Source: Curvibacter sp.
GTDB lineage: Bacteria > Pseudomonadota > Gammaproteobacteria > Burkholderiales > Burkholderiaceae_C
Assembly (NCBI GenBank): GCA_004293725.1
Contig: REAW01000013.1
Coordinates: forward strand, 65,037-129,036
DNA length: 64,000 bases
Direction: 5' to 3'
This document shows, one piece after another, positions 12,339-27,178 of this stretch (position 1 is its first letter; every line of letters starts with the position of its first letter). Position numbers and translations under genes: made by a program. Under the pieces are notes generated by a model. The model saw nothing but the letters and a program-made list of their open reading frames with translations. It did no database searches and had not been told where the DNA came from.

Positions 12339-13461
12339 CAGGATGCAACCAGCCTACAGCGCACCAGTCTTCCATGAGTGCACGCGCGCCCGCACTCAGA
12401 CGCCGAACCTCGGCTGCGCTCAGCGCACGGGCATTCGCCAGGTTCCGCATGAGTTGCGCATCTTTGCCACCAGCATTGAAACTTTCGCCATTGATAAACA
12501 CATGGTCCGCGTCGAACAGCATCCGTGTTTTGCGGTCCAAGCGCACAGCACTATTCACGACGGGTTCTCCGCCGTCAAACCAGACATTGGCCTTGGGCTC
12601 ACTGAGGTATTCACCGAGCGCGCGCGCGACGGCTCTGGGGTCTTTCAAAGCATCTTGCAGTGCTGTTTGTGCGAAATCCAGCATTGCCGAAGGCATTGCA
12701 GCGCTCAAACTTACGGCTTCCTGTTTGGGATCGCGGTACAAACTGGGGGGCAAATCATCGACTGCCTGTTCCGCAAGCCGTTGCAGGATTTCTTGCGCCA
12801 GTTCGGCGCGGTCAGGTGATCGAAAGCCAATGGAATACGTCATACATTCGCCATCGGCAATCCCATCGTGCGCATATTTGGGTGGCAGGTACAACATGTC
12901 ACCCGGCTCTAACACAAACTCTTCTTCGGGTTCAAAACTTGCCAGAATTTTGAGTGGCATATCGGGCTGCAACCTCAGATCTTTTTGACGGCCGATGCGC
13001 CAGCGACGCCGGCCATGGGCCTGCAGCAAAAACACGTCATAACTGTCAAAGTGTGGCCCCACACCACCACCATCGGTCGCGTAGCTGATCATTACATCGT
13101 CCAATCGCGCATCGGGCACAAAGCGAAACTGACTCATCAGCGCATAGATGCGTTCGTCGTGCAAATCCACTCCTTGCACCAGCAAGGTCCATCCGGCCTG
13201 CTTAAATGGGGGGAGGGCTTTGCGCGCAAATGGTCCGTGCTTGAAGCGCCAGTCTGAGCCTTTTTTGGCAGAAGCCTGCACTACCAACCGTGACTCAACC
13301 TCTTCTTGGGCTGCTAAATCCAGCAATTCGGCCCGGTCCAGCAACGATACAAACCCTGGAATGGCCTGGCGGATCACCAGAGGCTTTTTTTGCCAGTGGC
13401 GTTGCATAAAGGTCTTTGGCGAGAGTCCGCCCAACAGCTGGAGAGGTTCTTGGATGTTCAT
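12331..13461 (-). CDS. JmjC/cupin-domain ribosomal oxygenase (RoxA/YcfD-like)
   Basis: LGGLSPKTFMQRHWQKKPLVIRQA, GPHFDSYDVFLLQAHGRRRWRIG, DMLYLPPKYAHDGIA motifs. Confidence 0.88.
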   Translation of the reverse strand: MNIQEPLQLLGGLSPKTFMQRHWQKKPLVIRQAIPGFVSLLDRAELLDLAAQEEVESRLVVQASAKKGSDWRFKHGPFARKALPPFKQAGWTLLVQGVDLHDERIYALMSQFRFVPDARLDDVMISYATDGGGVGPHFDSYDVFLLQAHGRRRWRIGRQKDLRLQPDMPLKILASFEPEEEFVLEPGDMLYLPPKYAHDGIADGECMTYSIGFRSPDRAELAQEILQRLAEQAVDDLPPSLYRDPKQEAVSLSAAMPSAMLDFAQTALQDALKDPRAVARALGEYLSEPKANVWFDGGEPVVNSAVRLDRKTRMLFDADHVFINGESFNAGGKDAQLMRNLANARALSAAEVRRLSAGARALMEDWCAVGWLHPDD

Positions 13462-13475
13462 GGGACAATTCTCCT

Positions 13476-14009
13476 ATGGAAATCACACCACAATGCGTCG
13501 TTGCCCTGACCTGGACGCTGAAAGACACCTTGGGCGAAGAATTGGACGTTTTGGACGAGCCAGTGGAGTTTTTACTGGGCGGCAATGACCTGCTTCCCCC
13601 GATTGAAGAAGCGCTGCAAGGGCATTCGTCTGGCGCCAAACTGGACCTGCAAGTTGAGCCCGAACAAGCCTTTGGTGACTTCAACGACCAACTCATTTTT
13701 TTGGAGCCGCGCGCACTATTTCCCGCAGAACTGCAAGAAGGCCAGACCATGGAGGGTCACGCGCTTCCCGAAGGGTGCAATCCAGACGCGCCGAAAGACG
13801 CGCTCTACACCGTCACGGATATTTACCCCGAACACGTGGTACTGGACGGCAACCACCCTCTCGCAGGGATTGCCATTCGCATCAGCTTGAAAGTGGAATC
13901 AGTGCGTGAGGCAACCGAAGAAGAAATTGGCCGCGGCACCGCTGGCACTGGCTTCTTCCGCATCCAGCCAGTACATGCATCCGCCCCCGGCAACGATACG
14001 CTGCACTGA
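13476..14009 (+). CDS. FKBP-type (SlyD-like) peptidyl-prolyl isomerase
   Basis: VALTWTLKDTLGEELDVLDEPVEFLLGGNDLLPPIEEALQGHSSGAKLDLQVEPEQAFG. Confidence 0.85.
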   Translation: MEITPQCVVALTWTLKDTLGEELDVLDEPVEFLLGGNDLLPPIEEALQGHSSGAKLDLQVEPEQAFGDFNDQLIFLEPRALFPAELQEGQTMEGHALPEGCNPDAPKDALYTVTDIYPEHVVLDGNHPLAGIAIRISLKVESVREATEEEIGRGTAGTGFFRIQPVHASAPGNDTLH

Positions 14010-14030
14010 AGCGGATCGTTCAGCAGCGGC

Positions 14031-14477
14031 TCAGGCCTTTCCGGTCGAGCCGTATCCACCTTCACCACGTTGTGACGCAGGGAACTCGTTCACGATGTTG
14101 AACTGCGCCTGCACCACCGGCACGATCATGAGTTGCGCAATACGCTCCATCGGCTGGATGGTGAACTCCACAGAGCTGCGATTCCAAGCACTAACCATCA
14201 GCTGACCCTGGTAGTCGCTATCGATCAGGCCCACAAGATTGCCCAACACTATTCCGTGCTTATGTCCTAAGCCAGAGCGCGGCAAGATCAACGCCGCATA
14301 GGCGGGGTCTTCCAGGTAAATCGCCATGCCAGTGGGCACCAGTTGCCAGGCATTGGGCGCCAAGACAAGCGGAGCGTCCAGGCAGGCCCGCAAATCCAAC
14401 CCAGCACTGCCCGGCGTGGCATACGTGGGAAGGTTGTCTTGCAAACGGTTGTCGAGAATCTTGACGTCAATTTTCAT
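14031..14477 (-). CDS. dut: dUTP diphosphatase
   Basis: [70 protein letters not shown]. Confidence 0.96.
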   Translation of the reverse strand: MKIDVKILDNRLQDNLPTYATPGSAGLDLRACLDAPLVLAPNAWQLVPTGMAIYLEDPAYAALILPRSGLGHKHGIVLGNLVGLIDSDYQGQLMVSAWNRSSVEFTIQPMERIAQLMIVPVVQAQFNIVNEFPASQRGEGGYGSTGKA

Positions 14478-14488
14478 GGCTTTTTTTA

Positions 14489-17462
<2,974 letters not shown>

Positions 17463-17463
<1 letters not shown>

Positions 17464-18317
17464 TGAAACTTTGTGGATTTGACATTGGCCTGGAGCACCG
17501 CTTTTTCCTGATTGCGGGCACCTGCTCCATTGAAGGCCTGGAAATGTCCATCGACGTGGCAGGTCAGCTCAAGGAAGCCTGCACCGCTCTTGGCATCCCC
17601 CTGATCTACAAGGGCTCCTTTGACAAGGCCAACCGATCCTCCGGCACCAGCAAGCGCGGCGTCGGTCTGGATGCCGGTCTGAAAATCCTGGATGAGGTAC
17701 GTCGCCAGCTTCAATTGCCCATCCTGACCGATGTCCATGATGAATCCCACATAGCCGAAGTCGCTAGCGTGGTGGATGTACTGCAGACTCCTGCGTTCCT
17801 ATGCCGCCAGACCGACTTCATCCGCGCAGTGGCCCAGTCTGGCAAGCCGGTGAATATCAAGAAAGGGCAATTCCTTGCGCCCTGGGACATGAAGAACGTC
17901 ATCGACAAGGCCCGCGCCGCCGCCGAAGAAGCTGGACTCTCGCCGGATCGCTTTCTGGCCTGCGAACGTGGCGTGAGCTTTGGATACAACAACCTCGTGG
18001 CCGATATGACCAGCCTGGCAGAGATGCGCAAGTCAGGGGCCCCTGTAGTGTTCGATGTGACCCACTCGGTACAAAAACCCGGTGGCCTTGGCGGAAGCAG
18101 TGGCGGCGCGCGCGACATGGTGCCTTTGCTGGCCCGCGCCGGCGTGGCTGCGGGAGTGGCAGGGCTCTTCATGGAAACCCATCCTCGACCTGCCGAAGCT
18201 TGGTCCGATGGACCAAATGCCGTTCCGCTACGCCACATGAAGGCCTTGCTGGAGACCCTGGTGGCCCTGGATTCCGTAACCAAAAAAACTCCACTGCTGG
18301 AGAATAGTTTCCAATAG
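17463..18317 (+). CDS. kdsA: 3-deoxy-8-phosphooctulonate synthase
   Basis: [40 protein letters not shown]; start overlaps pyrG stop. Confidence 0.95.
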
Positions 18318-18369
18318 GCGCGCGCATCATGTAGCCTGCCCGTTTTTGTTTGTCTGCTTTTGAACTTGA

Positions 18370-19662
<1,293 letters not shown>

Positions 19663-19689
19663 GCACAGCTATCCCGCTGAACACCCGCC

Positions 19690-19965
19690 ATGGCCAACCG
19701 CTTTGTTCCTGCTGCCTTGATCGCCTTGCTGGTGATCTTGCACGGACAGCTGTGGTTTGGCCGTGGCAGTGTGCCCAATGTTTCCAAGTTGACTGGCCAA
19801 CTGGATGCACAGATACAGAACAATATCCTGGCCGTTCAAGCCAATGAGCGTTTGATGGCTGAAATTAGCGACCTGCGAGAAGGTCTGGAAATTGTGGAAG
19901 AAAAAGCCCGCACCGAACTAGGCATGGTCAAAGCCAACGAAATTTACGTGCAAATCGCGCGATAA
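19690..19965 (+). CDS. ftsB: cell division protein FtsB
   Basis: Single TM plus coiled coil, RTELGMVKANEIYVQI; downstream of eno. Confidence 0.9.
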   Translation: MANRFVPAALIALLVILHGQLWFGRGSVPNVSKLTGQLDAQIQNNILAVQANERLMAEISDLREGLEIVEEKARTELGMVKANEIYVQIAR

Positions 19966-19973
19966 CGGGGCCT

Positions 19974-20618
19974 ATGAAGATCGGTATCGTAGGCGCAGAG
20001 TGCAGTGGCAAATCAACGCTCGCGTCGGCGCTGCATGCCGCTTTGCAAAACAGCTACCCATCTGTTACGGTCATCGCCGAGTATTTGCGTGAATGGACTG
20101 CGCTGCACGGACGCCCCCCGATCGCCCACGAGCAAGAACACGTCGCCACCGCACAAGTGTTACGCGTTCAACAAGCCCAAACCGCCTGCGTAGTGATTGA
20201 CACGACCCCCTTGGTCACCGCCGTCTACAGCGACGTATTGTTCCACGACAGCAGCTTGTACAAGGCGGCGGTCGTGTTTCAACGCAGCCTTGACGTCACA
20301 TTGCTGTTGTGCCTGGATTTGCCCTGGGTAGCCGACGGTATTCAGCGCGATGGGGTCGCGATGCAACAGCGTATTGATACCCGACTGCGTGAAATTCTCC
20401 TCCTGCACCGCCTTCCATTTGCCTCCATCTACGGAGCAGGGCCCAAGAGACTCGAGGCTGCGCTCAGGGCGATAGACCAAGCTGATGCCACGCGCAGAAT
20501 ACGACGACCAACCCCGCAGGGGCCTGCCTGGACATGGACCTGCGAAACATGCTCTGATGCTGACTGTGAGCACCGGATGTTTAGCCGACTCACCCAAGCC
20601 CATTCAGTGCGCGTCTGA
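19974..20618 (+). CDS. P-loop kinase (NadR-type AAA) with Cys-containing C-terminal tail
   Basis: GIVGAECSGKSTLASAL Walker A; IAEYLREW; C-terminal CETCSDADCEHRMF. Confidence 0.75.
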   Translation: MKIGIVGAECSGKSTLASALHAALQNSYPSVTVIAEYLREWTALHGRPPIAHEQEHVATAQVLRVQQAQTACVVIDTTPLVTAVYSDVLFHDSSLYKAAVVFQRSLDVTLLLCLDLPWVADGIQRDGVAMQQRIDTRLREILLLHRLPFASIYGAGPKRLEAALRAIDQADATRRIRRPTPQGPAWTWTCETCSDADCEHRMFSRLTQAHSVRV

Positions 20619-21593
20619 GCCACCGTCCAGTCGTAGCAAGGGATCGGTGAATAACTGGGCCGCGTCCACCGGGTCGAAGCGGTGCTGGACGCCACAAAAC
20701 TCGCACGACACCTCGATGTCATGGCGTTCCGACAAAATGCTCTCTGCCTCCGCACGTCCCAGGCTAATGATCATGCGACCGACCCGTTCGCGGCTGCAGC
20801 TGCAAGCAAACCGGGGTGCCGCCTCACCCACCAAAGGCTCGAATCGAGTGATCTGCTCCTCCCAAAAAAGACGGCGCAGAATCGTATCCACGTCCAGCGT
20901 CAGCAACTCTTCGCGTTTGAGGCTGGCCGCCAGCGTGGCAATGCGGTTGTAATGTTCATTGAGTCCTATCGCGTCCTCGTTTTCCTTGGACACCATGCTG
21001 CCAGACAAATTACTTTCGCCCTGCATGGGCAAGCGTTGAATCAAAAGGCCAGCGGCCACTTCATCATTGGCCGCCAGCACCAAGGTCGTGTCGAGTTGTT
21101 CGCTTTGAAGCATGTAGTGCTCCAGTACGGCACTAAGTTTTTCGATCGGACGAGCATGGTCATCAAACAGCGGCACCACGCCTTGGTAGGGCTGCTGCCC
21201 CGGGAACTTGGTCTTGGGGTCTAGCGTGATCGCACAACGTCCCTCGTTGTTGATATTGACCATTTGACTGAGCGACAGGTCTTCCGCTACCTCCCCCGCT
21301 ACCGTAGCAGTCGCGCGCAGCGTTAAATCGGATTGCACCTCTACCACTGCCACCTGCACGGGGCCATCTCCGAATATTTGGAGAACCAATGCACCATCGA
21401 ACTTGATGTTGGATTGCATCAATACCGCTGCAGCAGCCATCTCCCCCAGCATGTTCTGTACTGGCGTCGGGTAGGCGCCAGTATTGCTGTTGGAGGCTCG
21501 CCGACGCAGGATTTCCACCCAAGCGTCAGTCAACCGCACAACGGCGCCACGCACCGGCAAACCATCAAACAAAAACTTGTGCAACTCTGACAT
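20604..21593 (-). CDS. hslO: Hsp33 redox-regulated chaperonin
   Basis: C-terminal zinc-centre pattern FACSCSRERV...CEFCGVQHRFD. Confidence 0.94.
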   Translation of the reverse strand: MSELHKFLFDGLPVRGAVVRLTDAWVEILRRRASNSNTGAYPTPVQNMLGEMAAAAVLMQSNIKFDGALVLQIFGDGPVQVAVVEVQSDLTLRATATVAGEVAEDLSLSQMVNINNEGRCAITLDPKTKFPGQQPYQGVVPLFDDHARPIEKLSAVLEHYMLQSEQLDTTLVLAANDEVAAGLLIQRLPMQGESNLSGSMVSKENEDAIGLNEHYNRIATLAASLKREELLTLDVDTILRRLFWEEQITRFEPLVGEAAPRFACSCSRERVGRMIISLGRAEAESILSERHDIEVSCEFCGVQHRFDPVDAAQLFTDPLLRLDGGSDAH

Positions 21594-21631
21594 GCACGCC
21601 TCCCTTGAAGCCAGCCGTAGGGGGCCAGCGG

Positions 21632-22156
21632 TTAAGCAATCTTCTTCAGTCCGTTTTTGAAGCGACGGGCATTTTCAATGTAGTGCAGCGCACTCATACG
21701 TAAACCCGCTTGCTGCACTTCTGACAACTGGCGTACCACTTTCGCGGGGCTGCCGATGATCATCGAACCATCAGGAAAATCTTTCCCCTCTGTTACGAGC
21801 GAGCCCGCGCCAACAATACACATCTTGCCGATCTTGGCACCATTGAGCACGATGGCACCAATACCGATCAACGATCCGTCGCCAATAGTGCAACCATGCA
21901 ACATGACCTGATGGCCAACAGTGACGTTTTCGCCAATCGTCAGTGGCTTGCCGATATCGGCGTGCAGCACGCTAGCGTCCTGGATGTTGGACCCCTTGCC
22001 TATGCAAATGGTCTCGGTATCACCTCGCACTACCGCGCCAAACCAGACGCTGGCATTTTCGGCCAATTCGACGTTGCCCATGACTTGGGCACTGTCTGCC
22101 ACCCAAGCCGACGCAGCGATGCGCGGTGCAATCTGGTCGAGTTCATAAATTGCCAT
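21632..22156 (-). CDS. gamma-carbonic anhydrase family protein
   Basis: Left-handed beta-helix hexapeptides; [40 protein letters not shown]. Confidence 0.92.
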   Translation of the reverse strand: MAIYELDQIAPRIAASAWVADSAQVMGNVELAENASVWFGAVVRGDTETICIGKGSNIQDASVLHADIGKPLTIGENVTVGHQVMLHGCTIGDGSLIGIGAIVLNGAKIGKMCIVGAGSLVTEGKDFPDGSMIIGSPAKVVRQLSEVQQAGLRMSALHYIENARRFKNGLKKIA

Positions 22157-22194
22157 AGCCGATCTCCAGAATGCGCAAAACTAGAATTGTAGAG

Positions 22195-23004
22195 ATGGAA
22201 CTCCGACACCACGCGCTACAAGCCTTTGAAATCACTGATGCCGACGCCAAAGTCATGGCGGTTCAAGCGTTGGGCTCCCTGCGGGGCACACTGCCTGTCG
22301 ACTGCGAGCAAAGCTTTGCCGGTCCCAAAACCCCTGGGCGCCCCCTCCTGCCGGCATTGGTAGAACCCAAGGACGTTCCCCGGCGATCCCCGTTTACGGC
22401 AGAGGGGCATGCCGCGCTGGTGCATTCCATTGCGCACATCGAATTCAATGCGATCAACCTCGCGCTGGACGCCATCTGGCGATTTGCCAATATGCCCGAC
22501 ACCTACTACCGGGACTGGTTACAGGTTGCGCTAGAAGAATCTCAACACTTCCAGGCCCTCCAATCGCATTTGCAGAGCTGCGGTTACTCCTATGGCAGCT
22601 TCCCCGCCCACGACGGGCTATGGACTATGTGCGACAACACCCGACGCGATGTAGTGGCCCGCATGGCCTTGGTACCACGCACGTTGGAAGCCAGAGGCCT
22701 GGATGCCACGCCTCTGATCCAAGCGAAGCTGCGTAAAGTAGGAAGCCCCAACTCCCTGGAAGCCAGCCGCATCCTTGACACCATTCTGTCGGAAGAAATT
22801 GGCCATGTGGCCATCGGCAATCGCTGGTTCCATTGGCTCTGTCAACGGGACGGTATCGAACCGGCAGCTTTCTATGCACGGGCCGCTTTGCTCTATGCCG
22901 CGCCGCGACCGAAGCCCCCCTTCAACCTGGTCGCCCGAAAGCAGGCTGGCTTCACAGACGCAGAGCTACAGTTCATGCAATCCAGTGCAACCGCACAGGT
23001 CTAG
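22195..23004 (+). CDS. ferritin-like domain protein (DUF455 type)
   Basis: HSIAHIEFNAINLALDAIWRF...YYRDWLQVALEESQHFQAL...ILDTILSEEIGHVAIGNRWF. Confidence 0.85.
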   Translation: MELRHHALQAFEITDADAKVMAVQALGSLRGTLPVDCEQSFAGPKTPGRPLLPALVEPKDVPRRSPFTAEGHAALVHSIAHIEFNAINLALDAIWRFANMPDTYYRDWLQVALEESQHFQALQSHLQSCGYSYGSFPAHDGLWTMCDNTRRDVVARMALVPRTLEARGLDATPLIQAKLRKVGSPNSLEASRILDTILSEEIGHVAIGNRWFHWLCQRDGIEPAAFYARAALLYAAPRPKPPFNLVARKQAGFTDAELQFMQSSATAQV

Positions 23005-23028
23005 AATGGCCTGAAGTCCTTTACGCCC

Positions 23029-24279
23029 ATGTCCGACAAATATCCCCACGCAAGCACTTCTTTGACCGGTCCCTCGGTTGCAATTGCCCGCCAAGCAATT
23101 CTTGACAGCGACCGAAGCGTTTTCGGCTATGAACTGTTTGACCGTTCCGTCGCCCCGGAAATGCATACCGCCACAAGTGACGCACAACTGCTGTTCAACC
23201 TCTTGTCAATGGCCGACAACGAGGTATTGATGCAGAAGAAAACACTGTTTATCAACTGCACCCATGACAGCCTTGCCGGGGGACACCTCGAGCTGGTCGC
23301 CCCTGAACATATCGTGCTCGAAATTCCGGCACTTCCGGTTGCGCAGGTGGACCACATTCAGACTCGATTGCCAACGCTCCAAGCCATGAAGGATCGCGGC
23401 TTTCGACTCGCGTTTGATTTTTCGGTACTCACGCGTTCATACGAGACTTGGCTGCCGCTGGCATCATTTATCAAATTTGATGTTTCGGTACTCAAGTCCG
23501 CATCCATTCAGTCCTTTGTCAAGTTGGCCCAAGGCAAAACCAATGCGCAGTTGATTGCTGAAAAAGTGGAAACGGCCCAACAACACAGCATGTTGCAAGA
23601 GTTGGGTGTGCAGTTGTTTCAGGGCTACTGGTTTGCAAAACCCGTGTTGGTAGAAGGGCAAACCTTACGCCCCGCGCAAGCCACTATTCTTCAGCTCATC
23701 AACCTGGTACGCCAACAGGCCAGCACCCACGAGATTGAGGAAGTCCTCAAGCGCGACCCCACCCTGTCCTTCAACCTGCTGCGTTTCATTAATTCAGCCA
23801 GCTTTGGCCTGCGCACAGAAGTCACCTCGTTCAAACATGCAGTCATGTTGTTGGGCCTGAAAAAGCTCTTCAAATGGGCCGCTTTGCTGCTGACCACCTC
23901 GCAGGTTGGTGGCGTACCACCCGCAGTGGGAAGCACGGCGGTTGTCCGTGGTCGCCTCATGGAACTGCTGGCAGCCGAAACGTTGGAGCCGGATGAATGT
24001 GACAACGCTTTTGTAGTGGGAATTTTTTCGCTGTTAAACACCTTGCTCGGTATGCCGTTGCCGGCCGCCTTAGCTTCACTAAGCCTTCCAGAAACCGTGA
24101 CCAATGCGCTTTTGTATGGCACTGGTCCATTGGCACCTTACCTGGCCCTTGCCCAGGCTTGCGAGTCGGGCGACGACGATACATTTGCTAATACATCGCT
24201 CGCTCTGGGATTGAGCAGCAACCAAGTCAATTGGGCCCATTTGCAGGCGCTGGCCTGGGCCGAAACCCTACTAGATTAG
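23029..24279 (+). CDS. degenerate-EAL + HDOD domain signalling protein (YuxH-like)
   Basis: N-terminal VAIARQAILDSDRSVFGYELFDRS; HDOD-type 'DPTLSFNLLRFINSASFGLRTEVTSFKHAVMLLGLKKLFKWAAL'. Confidence 0.85.
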   Translation: MSDKYPHASTSLTGPSVAIARQAILDSDRSVFGYELFDRSVAPEMHTATSDAQLLFNLLSMADNEVLMQKKTLFINCTHDSLAGGHLELVAPEHIVLEIPALPVAQVDHIQTRLPTLQAMKDRGFRLAFDFSVLTRSYETWLPLASFIKFDVSVLKSASIQSFVKLAQGKTNAQLIAEKVETAQQHSMLQELGVQLFQGYWFAKPVLVEGQTLRPAQATILQLINLVRQQASTHEIEEVLKRDPTLSFNLLRFINSASFGLRTEVTSFKHAVMLLGLKKLFKWAALLLTTSQVGGVPPAVGSTAVVRGRLMELLAAETLEPDECDNAFVVGIFSLLNTLLGMPLPAALASLSLPETVTNALLYGTGPLAPYLALAQACESGDDDTFANTSLALGLSSNQVNWAHLQALAWAETLLD

Positions 24280-24284
24280 CCGCT

Positions 24285-25190
24285 TCAGCCCCGCGGGTGA
24301 TGCTGGGCATGCAACGCAGCAAGCCGTTCACGGGCTACGTGGGTGTAAATCGTGGTTGTGGAAATATCAGCATGACCCAGCAGCATTTGCACCGAACGCA
24401 AATCAGCGCCATGGTTGAGCAAATGGGTCGCAAAAGCATGCCGTAATGTGTGCGGCGAAATGGGTACCCGAATGCCCGCTTGCAAGGCATACCGCTTCAC
24501 CAATGTCCAAAACATCAAGCGTGTCATGGCGCTGCCAGCCTTACTGCCTCGCACCGTGACGAACAGATCCTGCGTTTGCTTGGGGCCCAAGAGTTCGGCA
24601 CGGTGCTGCCCCAAGTAGCGCTGCAACCATTCACGCGCCACTTCACCAAAAGGCACCAGGCGTTCCTTGGAGCCTTTTCCCATCACCCGAAGAACGCCTT
24701 CGTTCAACCCCACATTGAGAACCCGCAACTCCACCAGTTCACTCACACGCAAGCCACTGGCATACATCAGCTCCAGCATAGTGCGGTCCCGCACACCCAG
24801 TGCCTCACTGGTATCCGGCGCGGCCAATAAGGCCTCTACCTGCGCCTCGGTCAGCGTTTTGGGAACTCTGGGGGCTTGCTTGGCGGCTTCGAGTCGCAGC
24901 GTAGGGTCTTGGTGAACCAAACCCTCGCGCAAGGCCCACCGAAAAAACCGACGGAACACTGTCAAACGGCGATTGGCAGTGGTAGCTTTGGTATGGGCGT
25001 GTTGTGCGGCGAAGTAGCCTTGAATGTGCAGTTCTTGCACGGCTACCAAGGGAGTTGCTTGCAGCCACTGCGCAAACAACGATAGGTCACGCCGATAGGC
25101 TTGAAGGGTGTTTTTGGACAGCCCCTCTTCCAACCAGAGCGCGTCGACAAAGGTATCGATCGAAGAAGTGTCGGCCTCGCAGGCTGTCAT
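24285..25190 (-). CDS. xerD: tyrosine recombinase XerD
   Basis: [65 protein letters not shown]. Confidence 0.95.
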   Translation of the reverse strand: MTACEADTSSIDTFVDALWLEEGLSKNTLQAYRRDLSLFAQWLQATPLVAVQELHIQGYFAAQHAHTKATTANRRLTVFRRFFRWALREGLVHQDPTLRLEAAKQAPRVPKTLTEAQVEALLAAPDTSEALGVRDRTMLELMYASGLRVSELVELRVLNVGLNEGVLRVMGKGSKERLVPFGEVAREWLQRYLGQHRAELLGPKQTQDLFVTVRGSKAGSAMTRLMFWTLVKRYALQAGIRVPISPHTLRHAFATHLLNHGADLRSVQMLLGHADISTTTIYTHVARERLAALHAQHHPRG

Positions 25191-26149
25191 TCCAGACGCA
25201 ACTTGGCCGACTCCACCACTTTTTTGTAGACCTCGAACTCAGCCTTGATCTGGGCAGAAAACTGTTCGGGGCTGTTACCTTCAATCAACGAACCGGTGTC
25301 CTCAATGCGCTTGCGCACGGCCGGATCTTCCAGCACTTTGCGCACGGCTGCGTTTACTTTGTCCACGACTTCCTTTGGCAGCCCCTTGGGCCCGTAGATG
25401 CCGTAAAAAGCCATTCGATTGACGGGCTCGAGCCCCACTTCCTTGAAGGTGGGCACATTGGGTAATTGGGCCAATCGTTGCGGCGCCGCCACCACGATAG
25501 GCACAAGGCGATTGCTCTGAATATGTGGAAGCGCAGAGGGCAAGTTATCAAAGATCAAGGGCACCTGCCCGCCCACGGTGTCGTTGAGCGCCGGGCCCGC
25601 ACCGCGGTAAGGAATATGGGTAATAAACACTCCCGCAAGACTCTTGAACAACTCGGTCTGCATATGGCCGATACCACCCGTGCCGGAAGATGCATACGAA
25701 TACTTGCCTGGGCTCTTTTTCAGCTCAGCCATGAAACCCTTGTAATCTTTCGCCGGGAAACTGGGGTGAACTGCAATCACGTTCGGCGTAGCGGCAATGT
25801 TGACGATGGGCGTGAAATCAGTGAGCGGGTTGTAAGGATTCTTGGGGTTGATAGCCGGATTGGCCGCAACAGTCGACACGGTAGCCATGCCCAATGAATA
25901 CCCATCCGGTGCCGCCTTGGCCGTCTCGTTGGCACCGACCACACCACCACCACCGGCCTTGTTTTCGACAATCACTGTTTGGCCCAGCACCTTGCCAAGC
26001 GGATCAGCAATCACCCGGGCAATGATGTCGGTGGTGCCACCGGGCGCGAAAGGGACCTGTAGCTTGATGATTTTGTTGGGGTAACCCTGGGCCAGGGCTG
26101 CGCCCGATGCGGCGAAAAAACTCCAAGCGACCAAAACTCTGCGGTGCAT
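25187..26149 (-). CDS. tripartite tricarboxylate transporter (Bug) substrate-binding protein
   Basis: [51 protein letters not shown]. Confidence 0.93.
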   Translation of the reverse strand: MHRRVLVAWSFFAASGAALAQGYPNKIIKLQVPFAPGGTTDIIARVIADPLGKVLGQTVIVENKAGGGGVVGANETAKAAPDGYSLGMATVSTVAANPAINPKNPYNPLTDFTPIVNIAATPNVIAVHPSFPAKDYKGFMAELKKSPGKYSYASSGTGGIGHMQTELFKSLAGVFITHIPYRGAGPALNDTVGGQVPLIFDNLPSALPHIQSNRLVPIVVAAPQRLAQLPNVPTFKEVGLEPVNRMAFYGIYGPKGLPKEVVDKVNAAVRKVLEDPAVRKRIEDTGSLIEGNSPEQFSAQIKAEFEVYKKVVESAKLRLE

Positions 26150-26261
26150 AGCAATCTCCTGTTGTGTTTTGAAGATGTTACCCCTTTGGCAACCCTTACT
26201 TGCCTCCATCACCACCCCGTATAAACCCCAACCCAGTGTGCCCGACTGCTATCCTCCAAGG

Positions 26262-27173
26262 GTGAACTATGCCCAACTCCTCTTCCCCGATTTCTCCCTG
26301 ATCTTGCTGGGTTACCTGATTTGCCGCTACACCGCACTGAACCGGCCAGTCTGGGAACCTGTGGAATCGTTGGTGTATTACTTTCTATTTCCGGTACTGC
26401 TGTTTCATTCGATCGTAAAAAGCCCGCTGGACCTGGGCGCAACCTCTAGCCTCATGGGCGCTGGATGGGCTACCGGGCTGGCCGGTATTGCCATGGCCTA
26501 CCTACTTCCTCACCTGCCTTGGTTGGGCCGAAAAATCAACGCGCGGGACCACGCGTCAAGCGCCCAAATTGCGTTCCGCTTCAACTCCTTCATCGGCCTT
26601 GCCATCGCAGACAAAGTGGCTGGCCCGCAAGGGCTGCAACTGATCGCTGTACTGATTGGTGTGTGCGTGCCGCTATTCAATGTAGCTGCTGTATGGCCCA
26701 TGGCCAAACATGCGCAGCTTGGATTTGCGCGCGAGTTGCTGCGCAACCCTCTGATCATTGCCACTGCCTCCGGGCTGGCAGTCAACCTGCTGGGTTTTAC
26801 GTTTCCGGTATGGCTAGAGCCCACGGCCACACGCTTGGGCGCGGCCTCTCTGGCACTGGGCTTGATGGCGGCAGGAGCCGGCATGCAGCTGGGTGCACTG
26901 GCGCGTGCCAAGGCGCTGGGCGTGTCTGTGTTGGTAATCCGCCATGCACTCACACCCATGGTGGCCCTCGGTGTAGCGCTACTCTTTGGCCTCAGCCCCA
27001 CCCAAACCACTATCCTATTGGCGTTTTCTGCCTTGCCTACCGCATCAAGTTGTTATGTGTTGGCTGCCCGCATGGGTTATGACGGCGCCTACGTGGCGGG
27101 CCTGGTCACGCTGTCCACGCTAATGGGCATGGTGAGCCTTCCGTTTGCCCTCGGCGTATTGCGCCCAATTTAG
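26262..27173 (+). CDS. AEC family transporter (auxin efflux carrier-type)
   Basis: Hydrophobic, about 10 TM; RFNSFIGLAIADKVAGPQGLQLIAVLIG...; GTG start chosen. Confidence 0.8.
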   Translation: MNYAQLLFPDFSLILLGYLICRYTALNRPVWEPVESLVYYFLFPVLLFHSIVKSPLDLGATSSLMGAGWATGLAGIAMAYLLPHLPWLGRKINARDHASSAQIAFRFNSFIGLAIADKVAGPQGLQLIAVLIGVCVPLFNVAAVWPMAKHAQLGFARELLRNPLIIATASGLAVNLLGFTFPVWLEPTATRLGAASLALGLMAAGAGMQLGALARAKALGVSVLVIRHALTPMVALGVALLFGLSPTQTTILLAFSALPTASSCYVLAARMGYDGAYVAGLVTLSTLMGMVSLPFALGVLRPI

Positions 27174-27178
27174 GCGCG

